Of a stretch of DNA of 44,232 nucleotides, positions 1-8,024 are shown piece by piece (position 1 is the first letter of the stretch; the number at the start of each line of letters is the position of its first letter). Source of the DNA: Rhizobium sp. Q54. GTDB lineage: Bacteria; Pseudomonadota; Alphaproteobacteria; SHVZ01. The stretch lies in NCBI GenBank assembly GCA_945871425.1, contig CAMBVS010000029.1, positions 1 to 44,232 on the forward strand. The letters are read 5' to 3'. A program made the translations under genes and the position numbers. The notes under the pieces were generated by a model, which made no database searches, was not told where the DNA came from, and saw only the letters and a program-made list of their open reading frames with translations.

Positions 1-87
1 CCAACCATCGTGGACGGCATCTTCGACGTCGTCTTCTGCTGCGAGCGCATCGCTCAAATCGATCTGCACTCGAACACTCAAAACTAA
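1..87 (+). CDS. C-terminal end of an IS481/IS3-like DDE transposase (partial)
   Basis: The window opens inside a reading frame that ends with TAA at 85-87. The 28 visible residues contain DGIFDVVFC followed by RIAQIDL, which match my memory of the extreme C-terminus of IS481/IS3-type integrase-core transposases (consensus like DGvwDVfFc..rIaqiDLr). The catalytic DDE residues lie outside the window, so neither intactness nor family can be tested. The repeats just downstream (99-137) fit the end of an insertion element. Family assignment rests on a short tail only. Confidence 0.55.
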   Translation, partial: PTIVDGIFDVVFCCERIAQIDLHSNTQN

Positions 88-98
88 TCGTGCAACCT

Positions 99-137
99 GT
101 CCACCATGTCCCCGAACAACCGTCCACCATCTCCCCG
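99..137. repeat. Tandem 16-bp direct repeat at the probable IS end
   Basis: GTCCACCATGTCCCCG (99-114) recurs as GTCCACCATCTCCCCG (122-137), one mismatch, with a 7-bp spacer. It sits immediately after the transposase stop and before the first chromosomal gene. Repeated short motifs at an end are typical transposase-binding sites of such elements; the precise element boundary and any target duplication cannot be placed without the other end. Confidence 0.5.
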
Positions 138-178
138 GTCCATACACGCAGGCGGGGGAGGGATAGGGAGGGGGTCCC

Positions 179-982
179 GTGAAGCTCGTCATGACCCTCC
201 TGGTGCGCGATGAAGCCGACATCGTCGCCGCCAACATCCGCCACCACCTCGCCGCCGGCGTCGACTTCATCGTCGCCACCGACAATGGCTCGACCGACGG
301 CACGATCGAGATCCTCGAAGGCTTCCAGCGCGACGGCGCGCTCCACCTCCGCCACGACGCCGACGACACCTTCGACCAGGCGCGGCTCACCACCGAGATG
401 GCACATCTAGCCCGTGATCGCTTCGGCGCCGACTGGGTGCTCTCCAACGATGCCGACGAGTTCTGGGTCGGACCGCTCCGCGAGACGATCCGGGCAACGC
501 CAGCCAACCTTCTCTTCTGCCGGCGTGCCAACCGGGTGGCGCCGCGCGAGGCGGCCTGGTCCTTCGCCGCCGCGCCTCACCTGGTGGCGACGCCCGAGGT
601 CGACGCGCCGGCCGAACTGCTGCGCCCGATCCCGCCGAAGGTGCTGGTCCGCGCCGCCGACCTGATCGGCCTCACCCAGGGCTGCCACAACGCCGAGATG
701 CGGGAGGCGCGTCCGGCGGCGGCGCGCGAGATCCTGATCCGGCACTTCGCCGTGCGCGGCCGCGATCACTTCATCCGGAAAGCGACCGCCGGCGGCGCCG
801 CCTATACGCGCAACCACGCTCTCGACCCGCGCCTCGGCGCGCATTGGCGGCGCTGGCACCGGGCGATCCAGGCGGGCCGGCTCGACGAGGAATACGCCTG
901 CGTCGTGCCCTCGGCCGAGGATCTCGCCCAGGCGAGCGCCGCCGGAACGGTGATCGAGGATGCGACGTTCCCGTTCTCTTGA
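179..982 (+). CDS. Glycosyltransferase family 2-like protein
   Basis: 267 residues, GTG start preceded by a purine-rich GGAGGG stretch. The N-terminus begins MKLVMTLLVRDEAD and is followed by a nucleotide-sugar-type segment (ATDNGSTDGT, about residues 38-47) and SNDADEFW near residues 88-95, where the DAD is the expected metal/nucleotide-binding DxD. These are hallmarks of the GT-A fold 'glycosyl transferase family 2_4' proteins that often modify surface polysaccharides or act as orphan transferases. No membrane segment is visible, so it is probably cytoplasmic. It lies 12 bp before a DUF1003 gene on the same strand and may be cotranscribed with it. The sugar and acceptor cannot be inferred. 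Its position directly beside an IS end means part of its original upstream context may be lost. Confidence 0.75.
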   Translation: MKLVMTLLVRDEADIVAANIRHHLAAGVDFIVATDNGSTDGTIEILEGFQRDGALHLRHDADDTFDQARLTTEMAHLARDRFGADWVLSNDADEFWVGPLRETIRATPANLLFCRRANRVAPREAAWSFAAAPHLVATPEVDAPAELLRPIPPKVLVRAADLIGLTQGCHNAEMREARPAAAREILIRHFAVRGRDHFIRKATAGGAAYTRNHALDPRLGAHWRRWHRAIQAGRLDEEYACVVPSAEDLAQASAAGTVIEDATFPFS

Positions 983-994
983 AGGAGATCCGCC

Positions 995-1504
995 ATGAGC
1001 CATTCCCGGGTACCGGCATCGCCGTTGTCGGCCGACGACCTGAGCAAGCTGCACGGCCTCCGCAAGCGCCGCCCGGCGCTGCAGCCCCGCCTGCCGCCGC
1101 CGAGCGCCGGCCAGCGGGTCGCCGATCTCGTCGCCGTGACCGTCGGCTCGTGGCGCTTCATCGTCCTGCAGTCGGTCGCCATCGCCATCTGGCTGATCGG
1201 CAACACCTATGTCGGACCGTCGGGCTGGGACCCCTACCCCTACATCCTGCTGAACCTGCTGCTGTCGTTCCAGGCGGCCTATACGGCGCCGGTGATCATG
1301 ATGAGCCAGAACCGCCAGTCCGAGGTCGACCGGCACAACGCCGAGAACGACTACCACGTGAACCTGAAGGCCGAGCTCGAGATCGAGCAGCTGCACCAGA
1401 AGATCGACCTGATGCGCGAGCGGGAGATCATGGAACTGATGAAGCTGGTGCGGCTGCTGTGCGAGAAAAACGGAATGCCGAGCGGCACGACGCCGGCGAC
1501 TTAG
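995..1504 (+). CDS. DUF1003 family membrane protein
   Basis: 169 residues with a strong AAGGAGAT ribosome site about 6 bp before the ATG. Two hydrophobic helices are visible (roughly residues 50-70, WRFIVLQSVAIAIWLIG, and 84-105, YPYILLNLLLSFQAAYTAP), joined by a short loop with NTYVGPSGWDPYPY, the characteristic DUF1003 core. After MMSQNRQ a long charged C-terminal helix (EVDRHNAENDYHVNLKAELE and onward) looks like a cytoplasmic coiled coil. DUF1003 proteins are widespread inner-membrane proteins of unknown function. The gene converges on the next one: its TAG stop overlaps the opposite-strand TAA through the shared bases TTAG at 1501-1504. Confidence 0.85.
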   Translation: MSHSRVPASPLSADDLSKLHGLRKRRPALQPRLPPPSAGQRVADLVAVTVGSWRFIVLQSVAIAIWLIGNTYVGPSGWDPYPYILLNLLLSFQAAYTAPVIMMSQNRQSEVDRHNAENDYHVNLKAELEIEQLHQKIDLMREREIMELMKLVRLLCEKNGMPSGTTPAT

Positions 1505-1743
1505 GCGTCCTCGCCCCTGATCGCTTCGACGATCTTCTGCGTCCGCTTCTCGGCGCGGCGGTTCTGGATCATCAAGATCGCGTGGATGACCGCGATCCCC
1601 CAGAGGAACACGCCGGGCCAGACGAAGAACAGGAGGCCGACGAACGAGCCGATCCAGATGACGAAGCTGACGATCGCCTGGAAGGGCATCCCCGCCAGCA
1701 ACAGCGCCAGCGGCGGGATGAAGAAGGCGAGGAGGTAGAGCAT
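1501..1743 (-). CDS. Small YqaE/Pmp3-like membrane protein
   Basis: 80 residues when started at the ATG at 1743 (MLYLLAFFIPPLALLLAG); an in-frame extension upstream is rejected because it is polar, low in plausible codons and unlike the family. The opening FIPPLALLLAG resembles the first helix of Pmp3/YqaE stress-related proteolipids, and a second long hydrophobic stretch (about residues 24-58) may contain two further helices, longer than the usual 52-60-residue Pmp3 proteins. The C-terminus is basic (QNRRAEKRTQK). Likely inner membrane; function unknown. Its stop overlaps that of the convergent DUF1003 gene. Family assignment is moderate. Confidence 0.6.
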   Translation of the reverse strand: MLYLLAFFIPPLALLLAGMPFQAIVSFVIWIGSFVGLLFFVWPGVFLWGIAVIHAILMIQNRRAEKRTQKIVEAIRGEDA

Positions 1744-1990
1744 CGGCGTCTCCCAATCCCGGGACGGTATTCCCGAGCCGCAAGATGTGGCCCCGGTGAG
1801 GACCTGATTCAATCCTTGCCCAAACTCCTCGCTTCGCTCGGCCCCTACCCTGCCCTTGCTACGCACGAGGGAGGGTTCCGGATCTTAGCCCCCCGTCTTC
1901 TCTCCTTCCGTTGCGTAGCTTGGCGTCGCGTCGCGTGAACGGGCGAGTCCGCATTAGGTAGCGTACGGCAACTAGAGATCGAGGCTGGGC

Positions 1991-2638
1991 ATGCGACGGC
2001 TCCATCGCGTCTGCGCCGCTCTTGCTCTCGTCCTGATCGGGGGGTGCGCGGCGCCGCCCTCGGCCGGTACCGAGAGAGCGAAGATCGCCTTTATGCCGTC
2101 ACCGGAGTGGTGCGCCTACCGGGAAGCCGCAGCGAGACGGGAGCAGTTGATTGCGGAAGAACTCACTCCGGCTCTCGAATTCCACGCGTTCCTCAGCGCG
2201 TGCGCACACACCGACCCTCAAACAGCGAATCGCCGGATCCCCGACCGCGTCGTCCTCGCCGTAGTCCGCGAACGGGCGCCTCCCGCCACGCAGCGCGCCG
2301 CCCTCCTCGATCAGCTCGAACGCGCCCTTCGCGAAAACCCGGGCGCCGCCTCAGAGGAGGCCCTGGCGAAGCAGGCCAGGCTCGGCATCCATCACCGTGT
2401 CGTTCGGCCACGCGAATTCGTCGGGCGTGACGACAACGCGGTCTATGTCGCGGGCGTCGGTCACATTCGCCGCGGTCAGGTCGAGTACGAGGAAGCTACG
2501 ATCACGGCGACCACGCTTATCGCCCGACGCGTGGTTATCCTCTTTCTCTATACCGACTATCGGGACGAGGCGTCCCTCTCGTCGCTACTTCCACGCGCCA
2601 AGGACGAGATGGCCCGACTGATCCGAGCGAATCCTTAG
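1991..2638 (+). CDS. Hypothetical lipoprotein
   Basis: 215 residues. The first 20 residues form a lipoprotein signal peptide (basic MRRLHR, hydrophobic core, lipobox LIGGC with the cysteine at about residue 19), so the mature protein should be membrane-anchored in the periplasm. The body is mostly helical and charged, with no motif I recognise; it ends in a region with YVAGVGHIRRGQVEYEEAT and a hydrophobic strand VVILFLYTDY near residue 180. Codon use is somewhat less GC-biased than its neighbours (for example several TTT, TAT and CTA codons), which might indicate acquisition. It stands alone, with about 250 bp of non-coding DNA before it and the trpS remnant after it. Confidence 0.6.
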   Translation: MRRLHRVCAALALVLIGGCAAPPSAGTERAKIAFMPSPEWCAYREAAARREQLIAEELTPALEFHAFLSACAHTDPQTANRRIPDRVVLAVVRERAPPATQRAALLDQLERALRENPGAASEEALAKQARLGIHHRVVRPREFVGRDDNAVYVAGVGHIRRGQVEYEEATITATTLIARRVVILFLYTDYRDEASLSSLLPRAKDEMARLIRANP

Positions 2639-2678
2639 CCGCGCGACCGACGTGAGGTGGAGACGTAGAGCCCTCTGT

Positions 2679-2726
2679 CTAGTCCTTGAGGAATCCGACG
2701 ATCTCCTGGGTCTTCCTCAGGATCGG
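2679..2726 (-). pseudogene. Decayed copy of the trpS 3' end
   Basis: On the minus strand this stretch reads [15 protein letters not shown] followed by a TAG stop, against [17 protein letters not shown] at the end of the intact trpS (4177-4230). At nucleotide level 2683-2726 and 4187-4230 agree at 40 of 44 positions, same orientation, without gaps. Upstream of the match no further trpS similarity is apparent. It therefore looks like a leftover 3' fragment, as would arise from a partial duplication or from insertion of DNA at the trpS 3' end. The two copies bracket the TetR/VOC pair. Confidence 0.7.
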
Positions 2727-2825
2727 CGGCTTACGCGGTCGCCGCGACGTTCGGCATGCGCAGCAGCCTCGAGCTGCCACGCATGCGGCCGGACAGGTCG
2801 GGGACGACATCTCGGCGATTCGGTC

Positions 2826-3437
2826 TTAGTCCGGCGGAGCGAACAGAAGCGTCAGCATGCGCTCGAGTGCAGCGTCGGCGGCAGCGCGCGTCGCGGCATC
2901 GCTGCCGGAGGCGAGCCAAAGCGCGGCTTCGTTCATCGCTCCGGTCAGGAGGACGGTGAGCGCTTCGGCAGAGAGACGCGGACGCTGCCGCTTGGGCAGC
3001 GCCGCCAGCGCGGCATCGATACCGAGCCTCAGCGAGCGGCCGCCATAGTGCGCGTCGATCTCGCGCCAGCGCTGCCAGCCAATCACCGAGGGCGCGTCGA
3101 CGAGATAGATCCGGCGAGTCTCCGGTTCGAGACAGGCATCGAGGAAAGCAGCCGTGCCGCGGATCAGCGCGTCCAGCGGCGAGGCCGAGGCATCGGCCGC
3201 CGCTTCGATCGCGGCAAGCACGTCGCGCGCCACCTCCTCGACCACGGCGTCGAACAGCGCCTGCTTGTCGGCAAAGTGATAGTAGAGCGCGCCGCGCGTC
3301 ACTCCCGCGGCGGCGACCACATCCTCCGTACCGGTGACGGCATAGCCCCTCTCCGCAAACAGCCGCCGCGCGGCCGTCAGCAGCGCCGCTCGCGTCAGCG
3401 CGTGCCTTTCGCCCTTGGTCTGCCGCCGCTGTTGCAT
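2826..3437 (-). CDS. TetR/AcrR family transcriptional repressor
   Basis: 203 residues, typical TetR length. Residues about 10-57 form the DNA-binding domain: AALLTAARRLFAERGYAVTG, then a helix-turn-helix VVAAAGVTRGALYYHFADK with the family signature LYYHF and K. The C-terminal two-thirds is a helical ligand-binding and dimerisation domain, with WLASG and the regular TetR spacing. The ATG at 3437-3435 lies directly beside a perfect 8-bp inverted repeat, which is the presumed operator. The divergent VOC gene is the obvious target, so this probably senses a small toxic compound handled by that protein. The ligand is unknown. Confidence 0.9.
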   Translation of the reverse strand: MQQRRQTKGERHALTRAALLTAARRLFAERGYAVTGTEDVVAAAGVTRGALYYHFADKQALFDAVVEEVARDVLAAIEAAADASASPLDALIRGTAAFLDACLEPETRRIYLVDAPSVIGWQRWREIDAHYGGRSLRLGIDAALAALPKRQRPRLSAEALTVLLTGAMNEAALWLASGSDAATRAAADAALERMLTLLFAPPD

Positions 3438-3460
3438 ACATACAGCCTGTATGTTATGAT
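3432..3460 (+). promoter_or_regulatory. Promoter of the VOC gene with TetR operator filling the -35/-10 spacer
   Basis: TTGCAT (-35, 3432-3437), then exactly 17 bp, then TATGAT (-10, 3455-3460). The 17-bp spacer ACATACAGCCTGTATGT (3438-3454) is itself a perfect palindrome of two 8-bp arms around one central C. A repressor dimer bound there would cover both polymerase contacts. The tetR start codon (complement of 3435-3437) lies inside the -35 hexamer, so binding should also block tetR expression. Seen directly in sequence; TetR binding is inferred. Confidence 0.75.
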
Positions 3461-3501
3461 TTTCTCTATCACTGGCGAAGATGCCGCAAAGGAGGTCCGT
3501 C

Positions 3502-3936
3502 GTGAAACTCGTGAGCTACTATCCCGTCATCTGCACCCAGGACGTGACCGCGACCCGGCGTTTCTACGAGACGCATTTCGACTTCGCGCCGGCCTTCGAG
3601 AGCGACTGGTACGTGCATCTCTCCAAGCGCGACGATCCGGGCGTCCACATCGCCATCGTCGATCATCGCCATCCGACCATTCCGGACGGCTATCGCAAGC
3701 CGGTGCAAGGCCTCCTGATCAATTTCGAGGTCGATGATGTCGATGCCGAGCACGACCGGCTCAAGGCGGCGGGGCTCGACATCCGGCTCGGCCTCCGCGA
3801 CGAGGCGTACGGCCAGCGCCATTTTGTCCTGGCCGATCCCAACGGCGTCCTCATCGACGTTATCAAGCCAATCCCACCCTCTCCCGACTTCGCCGCCCAA
3901 TACACACCGGAGGCACTGGCAAGAACCGGCGCATGA
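3502..3936 (+). CDS. VOC superfamily protein (glyoxalase/bleomycin-resistance/dioxygenase fold)
   Basis: 144 residues from GTG at 3502; chosen over the ATG at 3481 because AAAGGAGG (3488-3495) sits 6 bp before it. Sequence features are those of a VOC protein: [21 protein letters not shown] at the start, [19 protein letters not shown] in the middle (beta-alpha-beta repeat with the 'vDDvda..' pattern) and [18 protein letters not shown] at the end, where the metal-site Asp/Glu region normally lies. Such proteins bind or modify electrophiles, antibiotics or aromatic compounds. Controlled by the divergent TetR through the operator at 3438-3454. The pair forms a compact sensor-effector cassette bracketed by trpS 3'-end repeats. 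Confidence 0.85.
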   Translation: MKLVSYYPVICTQDVTATRRFYETHFDFAPAFESDWYVHLSKRDDPGVHIAIVDHRHPTIPDGYRKPVQGLLINFEVDDVDAEHDRLKAAGLDIRLGLRDEAYGQRHFVLADPNGVLIDVIKPIPPSPDFAAQYTPEALARTGA

Positions 3937-4015
3937 GCGCCCGCGTTGTCGCGCTCGAGAACCATCGCACCGGAGAGCGGCTAAGACAGGAAGCCAAGGT
4001 CATTCCGGCGCGCGC

Positions 4016-4171
4016 TCAGCCACGCGCTGCTCGCCGTGCCGATCTCGCCGGCGAAAAAATGCCCGCTCCTGGCCTCGACCTGGCGGCCGTCTTGGCGGGC
4101 AGTCGCTTCAGGATCGCCCAGACGGCATGCGCCATCGCAGCCATCGATAGCGCGACGGCAAGGAGCAGCAT
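4016..4171 (-). CDS. Possible small membrane peptide downstream of trpS
   Basis: A 51-codon frame starts with ATG 5 bp after the trpS stop on the same strand. Its first 25 residues (MLLLAVALSMAAMAHAVWAI then LKRLP) look like a signal anchor, followed by a basic tail rich in Arg and Ala. No ribosome site stands out, and the tail is the kind of composition produced by random GC-rich DNA. It could be a translationally coupled small membrane protein or chance. Low confidence. Confidence 0.25.
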   Translation of the reverse strand: MLLLAVALSMAAMAHAVWAILKRLPAKTAARSRPGAGIFSPARSARRAARG

Positions 4172-4176
4172 CCGAC

Positions 4177-5187
<1,011 letters not shown>

Positions 5188-5339
5188 GGGATTGGGTGCT
5201 CCTGGAAGGCGGCGGCCGCCGTTTATCCCCATATCGGCGAGGCGGGTCAATGGCCGTTCCGGTACCCGGTCCCCGCGGTTGCACGGCCGAGCCGAACCAG
5301 CTTTGATCGACGCGCTCTTGGATCAGGGAGATCGAGGCG

Positions 5340-6353
5340 ATGCCGGACAGCAACACCAACCCCTGGGGGATTTCGGCCGAGGCCGCACGCATCCACCGCG
5401 ACGCGCTGGTCTGGGACGATCATTGCGGCTTCGCCTTCACCGGGCCGGGATCTCTGGACGGGCTCGACCGATGGCACAACGCCGGCGTCGACTATCTGTC
5501 GATCAACGTCTCCTTCGACGTGACGTCCTGGGATCTCGGCATCGACGCCCTCGCCTATTACCGCAAATGGGTGCGCGAGCACCCCGAGCTGCTGGTGCAG
5601 GTCGAGACGGTGGCGGACATCCACCGCGCCAAGCGCGAGGGCAAGCTGGCGATCACTTACGACATCGAGGGGATGAATGCGCTGAAAGGCGATGTCGGCA
5701 TGGTCGAGCTCTACTACAAGCTCGGCGTCCGTCACATGCTGTTCGCCTACAACCGCAACAACCTCGCCGGCGGCGGCTGTCACGACGAGAACATCGGCCT
5801 CACCGATTTCGGCCGCGAGGTCATCCGCGAGATGAACCGTGTCGGCATGGTGGTCGACTGCTCGCACTCGGCGCATCGCACCACGATGGAGGCGATGGAG
5901 GTCTCGACCCGGCCGGTGATCTTCTCGCATTCGAATTCGCGCACGCTCTGCGACCACGAGCGCAACATCCGGGACGACCAGATCAAGGCCTGTGCCGCGA
6001 CCGGTGGCGTGGTCGGCGTCACCGGCGTCGGCCGCTTCCTCGGGCCGAACGGACCGACGGTCCAGCACCTGGTCGAGCACATCGACTACATGGTCGAGCG
6101 GATCGGGCCCGAGCATGTCGGCATCGGCATGGACACGGTGTTCAAGAAGGACGATTTCGGTGACTTCCTCGAGAAGCACCGCGAGTACTGGCCGGTCCGG
6201 CAATACGCGTCGGGTGCCGCTATCGGCTACATCCCTCCGGACAACTTTCCCCAGGTGACCCAGGCGTTGCTCGACCGCGGCTACGACGAGACGGCGATCC
6301 GCAGCATCCTCGGTGGAAACTTCCTCAGGGTCGCCGGCCAGGTCTGGAAGTGA
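5340..6353 (+). CDS. Dipeptidase, M19 (membrane/renal dipeptidase) family, with altered metal motif
   Basis: 337 residues with GGGAGATCGAGGCG before the ATG. The TIM-barrel metallopeptidase signatures are present: DIEGMNAL (bridging Glu near residue 109), VVDCSHS (His near 177), IFSHSNSR (His near 197) and GIGMD near 262. However, the first metal motif, normally DxHxD, reads DDHCG at residues 26-30, so the second ligand (Asp) is replaced by Gly. The family hydrolyses dipeptides, D-amino-acid dipeptides or beta-lactams with two zinc ions; the substitution could alter metal content or substrate. No signal peptide, so cytoplasmic. It lies on the plus strand between the minus-strand trpS and murJ, ending 3 bp before the end of murJ. 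Confidence 0.85.
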   Translation: MPDSNTNPWGISAEAARIHRDALVWDDHCGFAFTGPGSLDGLDRWHNAGVDYLSINVSFDVTSWDLGIDALAYYRKWVREHPELLVQVETVADIHRAKREGKLAITYDIEGMNALKGDVGMVELYYKLGVRHMLFAYNRNNLAGGGCHDENIGLTDFGREVIREMNRVGMVVDCSHSAHRTTMEAMEVSTRPVIFSHSNSRTLCDHERNIRDDQIKACAATGGVVGVTGVGRFLGPNGPTVQHLVEHIDYMVERIGPEHVGIGMDTVFKKDDFGDFLEKHREYWPVRQYASGAAIGYIPPDNFPQVTQALLDRGYDETAIRSILGGNFLRVAGQVWK

Positions 6354-6356
6354 AGC

Positions 6357-7865
6357 CTATCGCCGGAACGCGCGGCGGAGATCGGCGAGGCCGGCGGCGC
6401 CGGTGAGCTGGGCCAATCCTGCGAAGAGAAGGCCGCCCAGCGGGATCAGCACGACGAGGCCGAGCGTCCCCTTCGGCGCATAGGGCTCGGCCGCCCAGAC
6501 CACGAGCCCCATCGCCGCCGAGACGAGGACGAGCCTTGGCATCGTGCGCCGCGCCCGGGCATCGAGGGCGAAGTCGCCGCGGCGGGCGAGCGTCCCCCAG
6601 AGCAGCGCGACATTGATCCAGGCGGCAGCCGAGGTGCCGAGCGCGATGCCGACATGGCCCAGGGGACGCATCAGCACCAGGTTGAGGACGAGGTTGACGA
6701 CGATGGCGATCATGCCGAGCTTGACCGGCGTCGCCGTGTCCTCGCGCGCGAGGAATCCCGGCGTCAGCGCCTTCACCAGCACGAAGGCCGGTAGGCCGAG
6801 CGAGTAGACGGCGACCGCTTCCGCCGTCGCCCTGGCCTCGGCCGGGCCGAAGGCGCCCCGCTGGAAGAGGGCCACGACGATCGGTTCGGACAGCGCCGCC
6901 AGCCCCGCCGCCGCCGGCAAGGCCAGAAGCAGGGCCGCCTCGATGGCGCGGTTGTGGCTGGCCAGCGCCTTGGCCGGGTCGGTCTTGAGCTCCGAGGAGA
7001 GGAGCGGCAGCAGGGCGGTGCCGACCGCGGTGCCGACGACGCCCAGCGGCAGCTGCGACAGCCGATCGGCATAGTAGAGATAGGAGACGGCGCCGTCGGC
7101 GATCAGCGTCGCCAGGATGGTGCCGACCACCAGGTTGAGCTGGGTGACGCCGGCTCCGATGACGCCCGGCCCCATGCGGCGGAAGAGACGGCGGACGTTG
7201 GGTCCGAAGCTCGGCCGCGGCAGGCGAAGGTGAATGCCTTCGCGATGGCAGACAAAAGCCAGAAACAGGAACTGGAAGACACCGCCGGCAATCACCGCCC
7301 AGGCGAAGGCGTGCGGGTCGTCGATGCCGAAGTAGAGCAGTGCCGGCGGGAAACCCAGGAGCGTCAAGTTCAGGAGAATGGGGGCTGCCGCCATCGCCGC
7401 GAAGCGTCCGTGCGCGTTCAGCACCGCGCCCTGGAAGGCGGTCAGCGAGATCAGCAGCAGGTAGGGAAAGGTGATGCGGCCGAGGTCGATCACCAGAGCC
7501 ATCTGCGCCGGCTGATCGGCGAAGCCCGGCGCCAGCCCCCGCATGATCCAGGGCATCGCCCACTCGCCGGCGATCACCGCGACGGTGAGGATCGCGACCA
7601 TCACCGCCAGCGTGTCCTCGGCGAAGCGCTGGGCTACGACCCGCCCGTCGACCAGGAGGCGCGAATAGATCGGGACGAAGGCCGCCGAAAAGGCACCCTC
7701 GGCCGACAGAGCGCGGAACAGGTTGGGCAGCCGGAAGGCGACGACGAACGCGTCCGCGATCGGCCCGGCGCCGAGGATCGCCGCGAACAGGAGGTCGCGA
7801 AGGAATCCGACGAAACGGCTCGCCAACGTGAAGCCGCCGACGGTGGCGATGGAGCGCAGCAGCAT
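6357..7865 (-). CDS. murJ: Lipid II flippase MurJ
   Basis: 502 residues starting at the ATG at 7865 (MLLRSIATVGGFTLASRF); a GTG two codons upstream is also possible. The protein is a string of about 14 hydrophobic helices with the MOP/MVF-family signatures RDLLFAAILGAGPIADAFVVAFRLPNLFR near residue 25 and ALFQRGAFGPAEA in the C-terminal half. MurJ moves lipid-linked peptidoglycan precursor across the inner membrane and is essential. It lies downstream of glnD in the same orientation, separated by a long inverted repeat (7894-7994). Confidence 0.96.
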   Translation of the reverse strand: MLLRSIATVGGFTLASRFVGFLRDLLFAAILGAGPIADAFVVAFRLPNLFRALSAEGAFSAAFVPIYSRLLVDGRVVAQRFAEDTLAVMVAILTVAVIAGEWAMPWIMRGLAPGFADQPAQMALVIDLGRITFPYLLLISLTAFQGAVLNAHGRFAAMAAAPILLNLTLLGFPPALLYFGIDDPHAFAWAVIAGGVFQFLFLAFVCHREGIHLRLPRPSFGPNVRRLFRRMGPGVIGAGVTQLNLVVGTILATLIADGAVSYLYYADRLSQLPLGVVGTAVGTALLPLLSSELKTDPAKALASHNRAIEAALLLALPAAAGLAALSEPIVVALFQRGAFGPAEARATAEAVAVYSLGLPAFVLVKALTPGFLAREDTATPVKLGMIAIVVNLVLNLVLMRPLGHVGIALGTSAAAWINVALLWGTLARRGDFALDARARRTMPRLVLVSAAMGLVVWAAEPYAPKGTLGLVVLIPLGGLLFAGLAQLTGAAGLADLRRAFRR

Positions 7866-7893
7866 GGGCACGCGTTACGCCGACGGAGACTCG

Positions 7894-7994
7894 CCCCCCA
7901 TCCTATCCCTCCCCCACGCTCCGCGGGGGGAGGGGACACGATGCACTCATGCCCCCTCCCCCCGCGGAACATGGGGGAGGGATGGGGTGGGGGG
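7894..7994. repeat. Long palindromic REP-like element between glnD and murJ
   Basis: Arms 7894-7935 and 7952-7994 are near-perfect reverse complements, made of C-runs and G-runs around a CCGCGG core, with a 16-bp spacer. The outer parts read CCCCATCCTATCCCTCCCCC on one side and the complement on the other. Related but shorter elements occur at 22477-22573 and 42226-42269. Such elements usually come from RAYT-mobilised REP families and can affect mRNA stability between cotranscribed genes. It could reduce read-through from glnD into murJ. Confidence 0.8.
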
Positions 7995-8024
7995 TGACGC
8001 CAGCTGTCTCTCCAGCCAAGGCGC

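Noticed and set aside
99..137. Start of a CRISPR array
   Set aside because: Only two 16-bp copies with a 7-bp spacer, next to a transposase end; no further repeats or cas genes.
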